Shown: positions 43,310 to 51,409 of the stretch, piece after piece
Numbering within the stretch: position 1 is the first letter of the stretch
Layout: every line of letters starts with the position of its first letter
Position numbers and translations under genes: made by a program
Assembly (NCBI RefSeq): GCF_031583065.1
Contig: NZ_CP134053.1
Span: 1,922,001-1,986,000 of the forward strand
Direction of reading: 5' to 3'
Length of the DNA stretch: 64,000 nucleotides
From: Streptomyces sp. CGMCC 4.7035
GTDB taxonomy: Bacteria; Actinomycetota; Actinomycetes; Streptomycetales; Streptomycetaceae
The notes under the pieces: model-generated
Databases searched by the model: none
The model's input: only the letters and a program-made list of their open reading frames with translations
What the model was told of the DNA's origin: nothing

Positions 43310-43831
43310 ATGAGCGACAGAGCCGCCCTGTTGAAGGGCATTCGCGCCTGGCTGGTCTTCTTCGTCGTCTGCCTGGTGCTCAGCGGCGCCACGGCCTTCC
43401 CCCTGGTGCACGAACTGCGCTGGACCGAGGATCTGCTCACCTCACTGTCGGTGCCGGAACGCCTTCCCGCCCTCATGGACTGGATCGAACGCGTACGCCG
43501 CGGGCTCGACGCCGCCGACGCCGACCATCCCTTCGTCCTCTACGGCACGGACTGGCTGGCGTTCGCGCACCTCGTGATCGCGGTGGCCTTCTACGGGCCG
43601 TACCGCGATCCCGTCCGCAACATCTGGGTCGTCGAGTTCGGGATGATCGCCTGCGCGGGCATCGTTCCGCTCGCCCTGATCTGCGGGCCGATTCGCGGGA
43701 TCCCCTTCTGGTGGTCGGTGATCGACATGTCGTTCGGGGTCTTCGGGATCGTGCCGCTGTACGTCGTACGGAAGAAGATCAAGCGACTGGAGGCGCTCGC
43801 GGTGAACACGTCTCTGGTGCCTGCCACTTGA
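43310..43831 (+). CDS. Small membrane protein of unknown function
   Basis: The 173-residue protein has four hydrophobic helices: AWLVFFVVCLVLSGATAF, GTDWLAFAHLVIAVAFYG, VVEFGMIACAGIVPLALICG and VIDMSFGVFGIVPLYVV, then a basic end (RKKIKRLE). No enzymatic motif is evident. It appears leaderless and tightly regulated (see the palindrome upstream). No TetR gene adjoins, so the repressor is encoded elsewhere. Confidence 0.8.
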   Translation: MSDRAALLKGIRAWLVFFVVCLVLSGATAFPLVHELRWTEDLLTSLSVPERLPALMDWIERVRRGLDAADADHPFVLYGTDWLAFAHLVIAVAFYGPYRDPVRNIWVVEFGMIACAGIVPLALICGPIRGIPFWWSVIDMSFGVFGIVPLYVVRKKIKRLEALAVNTSLVPAT

Positions 43832-44073
43832 GGGCAGCCGGTTGAGGGTCGCCATTGAGGGGCTCGCGCCGAGGGCCTGCCTGCGTCCGCCGCCCCGGCC
43901 CCCGGGAGTGCGAAAAAACTGTTATCCCGTCACCCAGTGCTCCGTCTCCTTGGTGTCCCCTGTTCCCGACGCGCTCCGGCGGGAGCCGTCGTGGACCGCC
44001 CGTCCCGGCGTTCACGGCCGTGGCCGAGACTGTATGTCCACAAGGCGGTACGACGACCGTGGAAAGGACGCAC

Positions 44074-45753
44074 GTGGAGACCCGGCAGTGGCGTACGACG
44101 ATCTCGGCTGCGCAGGACGGCGACCGGCAGGCGCTGGACGAGCTGGTCGCGGGGTGGCTGCCGCTCGTCTACAACATCGTCGGCCGCGCCCTCAACGGTC
44201 ACGCGGACGTCGACGACGTCGTACAGGAGACGATGCTGCGGGCCGTCGACAACCTCGGCACGCTGCGCGATCCGGACAGTTTCCGCTCCTGGCTGGTCGC
44301 CATCGCGATGCGGCAGATACGGGACCGGGCGCGCCGCCGGACGCCCGAGCCGCTGGCCTCCGACGCGGGCGACCGGGCCGCCGACTTCGCCGAACTCACC
44401 GTGTTGCGGCTCCAGTTGGAGGGTCAGCGGCGTGAGGTCGCGGAGGCGGTGCGCTGGCTCGACGACGAGGACCGGCAGTTGCTGTCGCTGTGGTGGCTGG
44501 AGGTCGCGGGCGAACTGACCCGCCGTGAACTGGCCGCCGCGGTCGGCATCAGCAGGCAGCACGCCGCCGTGCGGGTGCAGCGGATGAAGGCGCGCCTGGA
44601 GGTGGCGCGCGGCATCGTACGGGCGCTGGAGGGGGCCTGCCCGGAGCTGGACGCCGTCACCGCCCGCTGGGACGGCCGGCCCGGTTCGGTGTGGCGCAAG
44701 CGGCTGGCCCGGCACATCCGTGGCTGCGCGTACTGCGCGGGTGCGGAGGAGAGCGTCGTACCCGCCGAACGGCTGCTGGTCGGGATCGCGCTCGTGCCCG
44801 TGCCGGCCGGCTTCACCCTGTCGCTGGCGCTCGGCGGCAAGACGTCCGCGGCGGCCGCCTCCGTCGGCTGGTCCGCCAAGGTGCTCGGCGCGCTCACCAA
44901 GCCCGCCGTGGCGGTGACGGCGGGCGCGACGATCGCGGCGGGCGGGGCGTACGTCGTCACGCACCCCTCCGACGACCCGCCCCCGCGGGCCGTCATCGCC
45001 CCCACGGCATCGTCGAGCCCGTCACGGACACTTTCCGCGACGCCGACAAGACCGCCGTCACCGTCGCCATCCCCGTCGCCATCCCCGTCGCCCTCGCCGT
45101 CGCCCTCGAAGACGGCGACCGACCTCTACGGCACGGTCGTGGACGCCGTCGACCGCGCGCCCGCCGCCGACGCCCGGCCCGGAACGCTGCCCCACCGCCC
45201 CGAGTCCGGGATCACCAGCACCGGCGGCCCGAAGGCCGTGATGCAGCACCGCGGGGAAAGCGTGACGCTCACGGGCCAGGGCTACGTCCTGGTGCGCTGG
45301 CAGATCTCGCCGAAGAGCCGGCCGGGCTCCCTGGTCATGCCGACCTGGACCGGTCTCAAGGGGAAGCTGTTCCATGTCGCCTCGGGCGGCGGCCGCCGCA
45401 TGGACGACCCTCTCCAGGGGAGCCCCGACGGCTACGCGACCGGCATGGGCGGACCGACCATCGGATACGCGGTCCTGCCGGGCGGCACACAGCAGATGTG
45501 GCAGAACGAGTACTTCTACCTCGACGGTTCGGTCATCCTCACCCAGAACGAGCGGGGCTGCGACTACGGCCTGACCGTCTTCCCGTCGAACTGGGACGCG
45601 GTGAACGCCGACGTCCTGACCGGCCCCGCCCAGGGCGCGATCCGCTACGGCCTGATCCGCGACAACGGCAAGGACACCGCCCCGGTGCCCCAGTACGCCA
45701 CCCGCTCGACCCCGACGGACCCGGCGACGGTCGAACAGCGGTCGCGCGTGTAG
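44074..45753 (+). CDS. ECF sigma factor fused to zinc-finger, membrane and extracytoplasmic domains
   Basis: This is a 559-residue multidomain protein. Sigma region 2 spans about residues 10-85 (LVYNIVGRALNGHADVDDVV, SFRSWLVAIAMRQIRDRARR). Region 4 spans about 110-165 (RREVAEAVRWLDDEDRQLLS, ELAAAVGISRQHAAVRVQRM). An anti-sigma-like zinc motif HIRGCAYC lies near 214. Two hydrophobic stretches follow (about 234-255 and 277-298), then a Ser-Pro repeat linker. A ~200-residue C-terminal region has aromatic-rich motifs (GGTQQMWQNEYFYLDGSVIL). The sigma factor and its putative sensor are thus one chain. GTG 44074 follows AAAGGAC. Resembles ECF groups with C-terminal extensions such as ECF52/53. Confidence 0.85.
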   Translation: METRQWRTTISAAQDGDRQALDELVAGWLPLVYNIVGRALNGHADVDDVVQETMLRAVDNLGTLRDPDSFRSWLVAIAMRQIRDRARRRTPEPLASDAGDRAADFAELTVLRLQLEGQRREVAEAVRWLDDEDRQLLSLWWLEVAGELTRRELAAAVGISRQHAAVRVQRMKARLEVARGIVRALEGACPELDAVTARWDGRPGSVWRKRLARHIRGCAYCAGAEESVVPAERLLVGIALVPVPAGFTLSLALGGKTSAAAASVGWSAKVLGALTKPAVAVTAGATIAAGGAYVVTHPSDDPPPRAVIAPTASSSPSRTLSATPTRPPSPSPSPSPSPSPSPSPSKTATDLYGTVVDAVDRAPAADARPGTLPHRPESGITSTGGPKAVMQHRGESVTLTGQGYVLVRWQISPKSRPGSLVMPTWTGLKGKLFHVASGGGRRMDDPLQGSPDGYATGMGGPTIGYAVLPGGTQQMWQNEYFYLDGSVILTQNERGCDYGLTVFPSNWDAVNADVLTGPAQGAIRYGLIRDNGKDTAPVPQYATRSTPTDPATVEQRSRV

Positions 45754-45942
45754 CGGTTGGCTGCGACGACGAACTCGGAACCCGTCAACTGGCAGCTCTC
45801 CACGACCGAGTTGATCACCCGCTCGCCGGACCGAACGCAGCTCGCCGAGCCGCCGGCGACTGCCGTGGCCGCGGGGATCGCCGGGGCCACCCTGTCCGCC
45901 GGGATGGCCGAGGCCCGGACATGGGCGCGTGACGCCCGTTCG

Positions 45943-46626
45943 TCAGCCCCCGCGCACCGCGCGCAGCGCGTCGATGCGGTTCGTCGTGATCGAGTCCACG
46001 CCCAGGTCGAGCAGGCGTCGCATCGAGCGGCGGGTGTCGGGGGTCCAGACGGACAGCAGGTGGCCGCCCTGGCGCACCCGCGCCGCGAGGTCGTGGTCGA
46101 CCAGCGCGAAGCGGTAGTTGAGCCAGCGCGGGCGTACCGCGTCGAGCAGGGCGGGCCGCGGCGGGGCCAGGGTCGTCCAGGTCAGGGCGATCTCCGCCGA
46201 GGGGTCGGCGGCCCGGACCGCCAGCATGGTCTGCGCGCCCGCGCAGTAGTACACCCGCTCCTCGGCCCCGCACTGCCGCACGACGTCCATGATCCGGCGC
46301 ACGGCCCGGACCGAGGGCCCGCCCGGCAGGTCGATCATGACCCGGTGTCCGTCGGTGGCCGCCAGGGCGTCCGCCAGCGTCGGCACCCCGCCCGCCGTCA
46401 GCCCCCGCACCTCGTCGGAGGAGAGCGCGGCGAGCGGCCGGTCCTGCCCCCACAGCCGCTTCAGCGTCTCGTCGTGCAGCAGTACGGGGACGCCGTCCCG
46501 GGTGAGCCGTACGTCGATCTCGACCGCGTCCGCGCCCTGCTGGAGCGCGGAACGCAGCGATTCGATGGTGTTCTCGCGGTGGCGGTAGGGGGTGCCGCGG
46601 TGGGCGACGGCAGTCACGGTGCGCAT
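45943..46626 (-). CDS. Glycerophosphodiester phosphodiesterase family protein
   Basis: The 227-residue GDPD TIM-barrel protein has VAHRGTPYRHRENTIESLRS with the catalytic HRG/ENT. GADAVEIDVRLTRDGVPVLL (E-x-D metal ligands), HDETLKR and the C-terminal GVDSITTNRIDALR are also present. It hydrolyses glycerophosphodiesters to glycerol-3-phosphate and an alcohol. No signal peptide is seen, so it is probably cytosolic. It is next to adenosine deaminase on the same strand, 20 bp downstream. Confidence 0.92.
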   Translation of the reverse strand: MRTVTAVAHRGTPYRHRENTIESLRSALQQGADAVEIDVRLTRDGVPVLLHDETLKRLWGQDRPLAALSSDEVRGLTAGGVPTLADALAATDGHRVMIDLPGGPSVRAVRRIMDVVRQCGAEERVYYCAGAQTMLAVRAADPSAEIALTWTTLAPPRPALLDAVRPRWLNYRFALVDHDLAARVRQGGHLLSVWTPDTRRSMRRLLDLGVDSITTNRIDALRAVRGG

Positions 46627-46646
46627 GGGGTCAATTGTGGTGGTGC

Positions 46647-47705
46647 TCAGGGCGCGAGCCACGCCGAGGTGTACGCGTCGATCTCGGCGGCCAGCTTCGC
46701 CTTGCCGGCGTCGTCGAGGAAGGACGCCTCCACCGCGTTCTTGGCGAGGTCGGCGAGCCCCCGCTCGTCGAGGTCCAGCAGCCGCGCGGCCACCGCGTAC
46801 TCGCCGTTGAGGTCGGTGCCGAACATCGGCGGGTCGTCCGAGTTGACGGTGACGAGCACACCGGCGCGCACGAACTCCTTGATGGGGTGCTCGTCGAGCG
46901 TGCGGACCGCGCGCGTGGCGATGTTGGAGGTCGGGCAGACCTCCAGCGGGATGCGGTGCTCGGCGAGGTGGGCGAGCAGCTTCGGGTCCCGGGCGGAGCT
47001 GGTGCCGTGCCCGATGCGCTCGGCCCGCAGCTCGTTCAGGGCGTCCCAGACCGTCTCGGGCCCGGTGGTCTCGCCCGCGTGCGGCACCGACCGCAGCCCG
47101 GCGGCTATGGCCCGGTCGAAGTAGGGCTTGAACTGCGGCCGGGGGACACCGATCTCGGGCCCGCCGAGGCCGAACGAGACGAGCCCCTCGGGGCGCAGCC
47201 GGTCGTCGGTGGCGAGCCGTGCCGTCTCCTCGGCGGATTCGAGCCCCGCTTCGCCGGGGATGTCGAAGCACCAGCGCAGAACGGTCCCGAACTCGGCCTC
47301 CGCCGCCTTGCGGGCGTCCTCGATGGCGTCCATGAAGGCGCGCTCGTCGATACCGCGGCGGGTCGACGAGAACGGCGTGATCGTCAGCTCGGCGTAGCGG
47401 ACCTGCTGCCGGGCCATGTCGCGGGCCACCTCGTACGTCAGCAGACGCACGTCCTCGGGGGTTCGGATGAGGTCGACGACGGACAGATACACCTCGATGA
47501 AGTGGGCGAAGTCCGTGAACGTGAAGTAGTCGGCGAGCGCCTCGGGGTCGGTGGGCACCTGGGAGTCGGGGTGGCGGGCGGCCAGTTCCGAGACGATGCG
47601 GGGGGAGGCGGAGCCGACGTGGTGCACGTGCAGTTCGGCCTTGGGCAGTCCGGCGATGAAGGCGTGCAGATCGCGCACGGCACCGGTGTCGCGGTGGTCG
47701 GTCAA
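46647..47705 (-). CDS. add: Adenosine deaminase family protein
   Basis: The 352-residue amidohydrolase has zinc ligands LHVHH (near residue 22), the substrate motif FGLGGPEIGVP, SVPHAGETTGPE, ERIGHGTSSARDP and VTVNSDDPPMFGTDL. It would deaminate adenosine or a related nucleoside to inosine. TTG at 47705 follows GAGG at normal spacing, and no ATG/GTG lies before the conserved start. It is in an operon with the GDPD gene. Confidence 0.92.
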   Translation of the reverse strand: MTDHRDTGAVRDLHAFIAGLPKAELHVHHVGSASPRIVSELAARHPDSQVPTDPEALADYFTFTDFAHFIEVYLSVVDLIRTPEDVRLLTYEVARDMARQQVRYAELTITPFSSTRRGIDERAFMDAIEDARKAAEAEFGTVLRWCFDIPGEAGLESAEETARLATDDRLRPEGLVSFGLGGPEIGVPRPQFKPYFDRAIAAGLRSVPHAGETTGPETVWDALNELRAERIGHGTSSARDPKLLAHLAEHRIPLEVCPTSNIATRAVRTLDEHPIKEFVRAGVLVTVNSDDPPMFGTDLNGEYAVAARLLDLDERGLADLAKNAVEASFLDDAGKAKLAAEIDAYTSAWLAP

Positions 47706-47929
47706 GGGGTCCTCCCCGGGGAACGGCGCCCCCGCGCCGGGATGGGCGAGCGGGGACGCGGGTGATCGGCTGATCGGTGACTCGGGGACGATCCTAGGCA
47801 TACGTCCCGGCCTGCGTGGATCCGGTCGGGGGTACGGGTGGGCGGTCGGGTCGCGGAGGCGGGGGTGGGGGAGCCCCGGGTGGGGCTCGGTCGTAGCATG
47901 TCGGGGCCAAGGAACAAGGGGGGCGGGTC

Positions 47930-48685
47930 GTGAGCGAGGAAGCACATCCGGAACAGGGCGCCGCAGCGGGTGCGGACAACCCGTGGGCGCCGCCGGAACA
48001 GAAGATATCGATGGACAAGGCGGGCACCGGGCAGCCACCGGCCGGCGAACCCGCGGTGGGCGGACCGCCGTCGTCGTTCCACGCACCACACAGCGGGGGC
48101 GGCGCGCCGCCGGTGAACGGCGGGTTCGCTCCACCCGCTTCGGGTCCCGCCCACGGCGCCCCCGCGGGCGCACCCGTGCCCGGCGCGCCGAACCCGGGCG
48201 AGCAGGGTTTCCCCGTACCGCCGCCGCCGACCGCGCCCGCGGACCCCGGCGCATTCCCCTACGCGACACCGGGCGGCTACGGCTACCCCGTGCCGCCGGG
48301 CTACCCGGGCTACCCGGGTTACGGCTGGCCCGGCCTGCCGATGCCCCCGCGCAACGGTCTCGGCATCGCGGCCATGGTGCTCGGCATCCTCTCGGTGTGC
48401 CTCTTCTGCATGTACGGCGTGGTCTCCCTGATCCTGGGAATCATCGCGGTGGTCCTCGGGATCAAGGGCCGCAAACGGGCCGACCAGGGCGAGGCCGACA
48501 ACCGTGGGCAGGCCCAGGCGGGATTCATCCTCGGCATCATCGGGATCATCCTCGGTATCGCCGTGATGGCCCTGATGATCATCGGGATCGTGGGCGCGAT
48601 CAACGACGAGGAAACGCGGTACTCCGACTCGCCCTATGTCGGTGACGCGCTCACGACGTCGGCACCCGTGCTGTTCCACGACTGA
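47930..48685 (+). CDS. DUF4190 membrane protein with proline-rich N-terminus
   Basis: The 251-residue protein has residues 1-140 disordered and rich in Pro/Gly/Ala, with PGYPGYPGYGWPG repeats. Two hydrophobic hairpin segments follow (AAMVLGILSVCLFCMYGVVS with LILGIIAVVLGIKGRKRADQ, then GFILGIIGIILGIAVMALMI), which is the DUF4190 pattern. Function unknown. GTG at 47930 follows GGGGGGCGG. A 40-bp perfect palindrome follows the gene. Confidence 0.85.
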   Translation: MSEEAHPEQGAAAGADNPWAPPEQKISMDKAGTGQPPAGEPAVGGPPSSFHAPHSGGGAPPVNGGFAPPASGPAHGAPAGAPVPGAPNPGEQGFPVPPPPTAPADPGAFPYATPGGYGYPVPPGYPGYPGYGWPGLPMPPRNGLGIAAMVLGILSVCLFCMYGVVSLILGIIAVVLGIKGRKRADQGEADNRGQAQAGFILGIIGIILGIAVMALMIIGIVGAINDEETRYSDSPYVGDALTTSAPVLFHD

Positions 48686-48712
48686 CACCGGCGACCGGCT
48701 GAGTCCACCTGT

Positions 48713-48752
48713 CATGAGGACGGTTCCCACACGTGTGGGAACCGTCCTCATG
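48713..48752 (+). terminator. 40-bp perfect palindrome after the DUF4190 gene
   Basis: Two 20-base arms (left arm CATGAGGACGGTTCCCACAC) are directly adjacent with no spacer. As RNA this folds into one long stem with a minimal loop, 28 bases past the stop. Terminator is the simplest reading. Confidence 0.8.
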
Positions 48753-49029
48753 CGTCTGTGCGGTGTGACATCGCCGCAGCTCCCGGTCGCGGGACGTCCA
48801 GCATCCGGCTGGTGGACGACGCCCTGGTGTCGCACCGGCCCGGCGGGCACGCCACAGGCCGACGGCGGGGCGGTGCGGGGCCCGGCGGGGCACCGACTCC
48901 GCAGTCGGCCGCCGCTGTTCCGCGGCGGCCTCGGCAATCGGTGCCCCACCGAGAACCGCGAGTCGCACGAGCGTGTCCCGAGCCACCGGCCGGGCCGCTC
49001 CGGCGAGCCGTCCCGTCGGAGTCACCGTG
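48753..49029. other. Convergent intergenic region with a two-tier hairpin
   Basis: No gene is supported here. GGGGCACCGA (48887-48896) pairs with TCGGTGCCCC (48938-48947), and inside it GGCCGCCGC (48907-48915) pairs with GCGGCGGCC (48922-48930). It lies between convergent genes and may terminate the NADAR gene transcript. Open frames on both strands have uneven codon use and no recognisable domain. Confidence 0.55.
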
Positions 49030-49590
49030 TCACGGCCGCGCGGCCAACCGCTCCCGCGCCTCCATCAGCGCGAACCCCAGCAGGTTCGGCCCCCGCCACC
49101 GCTGCGGATCCGTCGCCCGTTCGTCGTCCGCCGCCAGCCCGATGCCCCACACCCGGTCCACCGGGCTGGCCTCGACGAGCACGCGGTTCTTCGTGCCCAG
49201 CAGAAACGCCCGCAGATCGGCATGCGCGGTGAACTTGTGGACGCTGCCCTCGGCCACGATCCCGAAGCGCTCGCGCTCCCATATGGCGTCGTCGAAGCCG
49301 CGCACCAGCCGTCCCGCCTTCTTGGCGAGCGCCGGGTTGGGCGCCTCGATGGCCTTCCGCTCAGCCTCCGCGTCGTCGAAGAGCCGCGCCTTCGACGCCA
49401 TCATCCAGTGCTCCGCCGTCGCGTACTTGACGCCGTCCACCGTGAACGGCGACGGCCACCACTGGCTCAGACAGCTCGCCCCGATCTGTCCGTCCGGCCG
49501 CGGCCGATGGCCCCAGAAGTGCAGGTACTTGACCCTCGCCCCCGCCTGGACCTCCCTGACCAGGGCTTCCCAAGAATCGATCTTCCCCAT
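49030..49590 (-). CDS. NADAR (YbiA/DUF1768) family protein
   Basis: The 186-residue protein has the NADAR motifs YLHFWGHRPRPDG, CLSQWWPSPFTVDGVKYATA with EHWMMASKARLF, and RVWGIGLAADDE near the C-terminus. Characterised members are N-glycosidases acting on riboflavin intermediates or on ADP-ribosyl-guanine modifications. Here no partner gene adjoins. ATG at 49590 was preferred over a GTG 30 bases upstream. Confidence 0.9.
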   Translation of the reverse strand: MGKIDSWEALVREVQAGARVKYLHFWGHRPRPDGQIGASCLSQWWPSPFTVDGVKYATAEHWMMASKARLFDDAEAERKAIEAPNPALAKKAGRLVRGFDDAIWERERFGIVAEGSVHKFTAHADLRAFLLGTKNRVLVEASPVDRVWGIGLAADDERATDPQRWRGPNLLGFALMEARERLAARP

Positions 49591-49685
49591 GCACGCGAGT
49601 GTGGCACGCACCACTGACACTCCGTCCCTCCTTTATCGGCGGGACTCGACACCTGGTCGACAGATTCCGTCGCGTAACCAAAAGG

Positions 49686-49729
49686 CAACAACGGAATCAC
49701 TTGTTGGCGTCCACTTGCTCTGTCAGGAT
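49686..49729 (+). promoter_or_regulatory. Promoter and overlapping inverted repeat before the second aldehyde dehydrogenase
   Basis: TTGTTG (49701-49706) and CAGGAT (49724-49729), 17 bases apart, fit a vegetative promoter. CAACAA (49686-49691) forms an inverted repeat with the -35 box itself (6-9-6), so a repressor could occlude it. This is the probable control point for the dehydrogenase-potDABC-oxidoreductase gene run. Confidence 0.5.
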
Positions 49730-49800
49730 CGGCACTCAAATCGAGCTGGAGCTACGCAAGCCCCCGCGGTGGAGGCGGGCCGGCGGCGGAGGAGAGCGAC

Positions 49801-51354
49801 ATGCACAATCCGGGCGACACCGGCCACGCCGACACCCGCAACCAGACGCAGGACGACGTACGGGAACGTTTCGCGGACGGTGCGCAGTACATCGCGGGCA
49901 GACCGGCCAGGGGCACGTCGGGCCGTACGCACGCGGTGGTCGACCCCTCGACGGGCGCCGAGGTGTACACGTACGAGCTGGCCGGCACCGAGGACGTCGA
50001 CCGTGCCGTGGCCGCCGCCCGCGCCGCCTTCCCCGGCTGGTCCGCCGCCACCCCGGGCGAGCGCTCCGACGCGCTGCACCGTTTCGCCGCCGTCCTCGCC
50101 GACCGCGCCGAGGAGTTCGCCCGTGTCGAGTCCCTCCAGTGCGGCAAACCCCTCAAGCTGACGCGGGAGTTCGACGTCCCGGGCACGATCGACAACACCG
50201 CCTTCTTCGCCGGTGCCGCCCGGCACCTCCAGGGACAGTCGGCCGGTGAGTACTCCGGCGACCACACCTCGTACGTCCGCCGCGAACCCATCGGCGTCAT
50301 CGGCTCCATCGCGCCCTGGAACTACCCCCTCCAGATGGCCGCCTGGAAGATCCTCCCGGCGATCGCCGCGGGCAACACGATCGTCCTCAAGCCCGCCGAG
50401 CTCACCCCGCTGACCTCGCTGCTGTTCGCCCGGGCAGCCACGGAGGCCGGCATCCCGGACGGCGTCATCAACATCGTCACCGGCACCGGCAAGGAGGCGG
50501 GCGAGCACCTCGTCGGCCACCCCGACGTTGCCATGACCTCCTTCACCGGCTCGACCCCCGTCGGCAGGCGCGTCGCCGAGATCGCCACCGCCACCGTCAA
50601 GCGCATCCACCTGGAACTCGGCGGCAAGGCGCCCTTCGTCGTCTTCGACGACGCCGACCTCGACGCCGCCGTGAACGGCGCGGTCGCGGGCGCGCTCATC
50701 AACACCGGCCAGGACTGCACGGCCGCCACGCGCGCGTACGTGCAGCGTCCCCTCTATGACGAGTTCGTCGCGCGGACCGCCGCACTCATGGAGACGGTCC
50801 GCCTCGGCGACCCCTTCGCCCCCGGCACCGACCTCGGCCCGCTGATCTCGCACGTCCAGCGCGACCGCGTGGCCGCCTTCGTCGACCGGGCGCGTGCCTA
50901 CGCGCGCGTGGTGACCGGCGGAGAGGCTCCTGGGGGAGATCTCAAGAACGGCGCGTACTATCGGCCCACCCTCGTCGCCGACGCACCCCAGGACAGCGAG
51001 ATCGTGCAGTCCGAGATCTTCGGGCCCGTGCTCGTCGTCCTGCCCTTCGACAGCGACGACGAAGGCATCCGGCTCGCCAACGACACCCCGTACGGCCTCG
51101 CCGCCTCCGCCTGGAGCCGCGACGTCTACCGGGCGAACCGCGCCACCCGCGAGATCAAGGCGGGCTGCGTGTGGGTCAACGACCACATCCCGATCATCAG
51201 CGAGATGCCTCACGGCGGCTACAAGGCGTCCGGCTTCGGCAAGGACATGTCCTCGTACTCGTTCGAGGAGTACACGCAGGTAAAGCACGTCATGTTCGAC
51301 AATACGGCGGTGGTCAGGAAGGACTGGCACCGCACGATCTTCGGGGACCGATAG
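49801..51354 (+). CDS. Aldehyde dehydrogenase, aminoaldehyde type (second copy)
   Basis: The 517-residue ALDH is closely similar in layout to the copy at 34480: PWNYPLQMAAWKILPAIAAG, HLELGGKAPFVVFDDADLDA, catalytic Cys in INTGQDCTAATR, and MPHGGYKASGFGKDMSSYSF. It has about 30 extra N-terminal residues. It begins the presumed dehydrogenase-potD-potA-potB-potC-oxidoreductase operon, fitting oxidation of aminoaldehydes produced from imported polyamines. ATG follows GGAGGAGAG. Confidence 0.9.
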   Translation: MHNPGDTGHADTRNQTQDDVRERFADGAQYIAGRPARGTSGRTHAVVDPSTGAEVYTYELAGTEDVDRAVAAARAAFPGWSAATPGERSDALHRFAAVLADRAEEFARVESLQCGKPLKLTREFDVPGTIDNTAFFAGAARHLQGQSAGEYSGDHTSYVRREPIGVIGSIAPWNYPLQMAAWKILPAIAAGNTIVLKPAELTPLTSLLFARAATEAGIPDGVINIVTGTGKEAGEHLVGHPDVAMTSFTGSTPVGRRVAEIATATVKRIHLELGGKAPFVVFDDADLDAAVNGAVAGALINTGQDCTAATRAYVQRPLYDEFVARTAALMETVRLGDPFAPGTDLGPLISHVQRDRVAAFVDRARAYARVVTGGEAPGGDLKNGAYYRPTLVADAPQDSEIVQSEIFGPVLVVLPFDSDDEGIRLANDTPYGLAASAWSRDVYRANRATREIKAGCVWVNDHIPIISEMPHGGYKASGFGKDMSSYSFEEYTQVKHVMFDNTAVVRKDWHRTIFGDR

Positions 51355-51409
51355 CAGAACAGGCCGCCTGACCCGCGGCCGCACACCCTCCCGAAAGGGC
51401 ACCACGCGC

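Noticed and set aside
45645..45890. Minus-strand frame of about 81 codons between the sigma-fusion gene and GDPD
   Set aside because: Composition is coding-like, but it overlaps the end of the sigma-fusion gene antisense, has no family signature and no clear ribosome-binding site; left as unexplained.
48651..49025. Minus-strand open frame downstream of the NADAR gene
   Set aside because: It contains both large hairpins, including the 40-bp palindrome, and has uneven codon use, so it is not credible as a gene.
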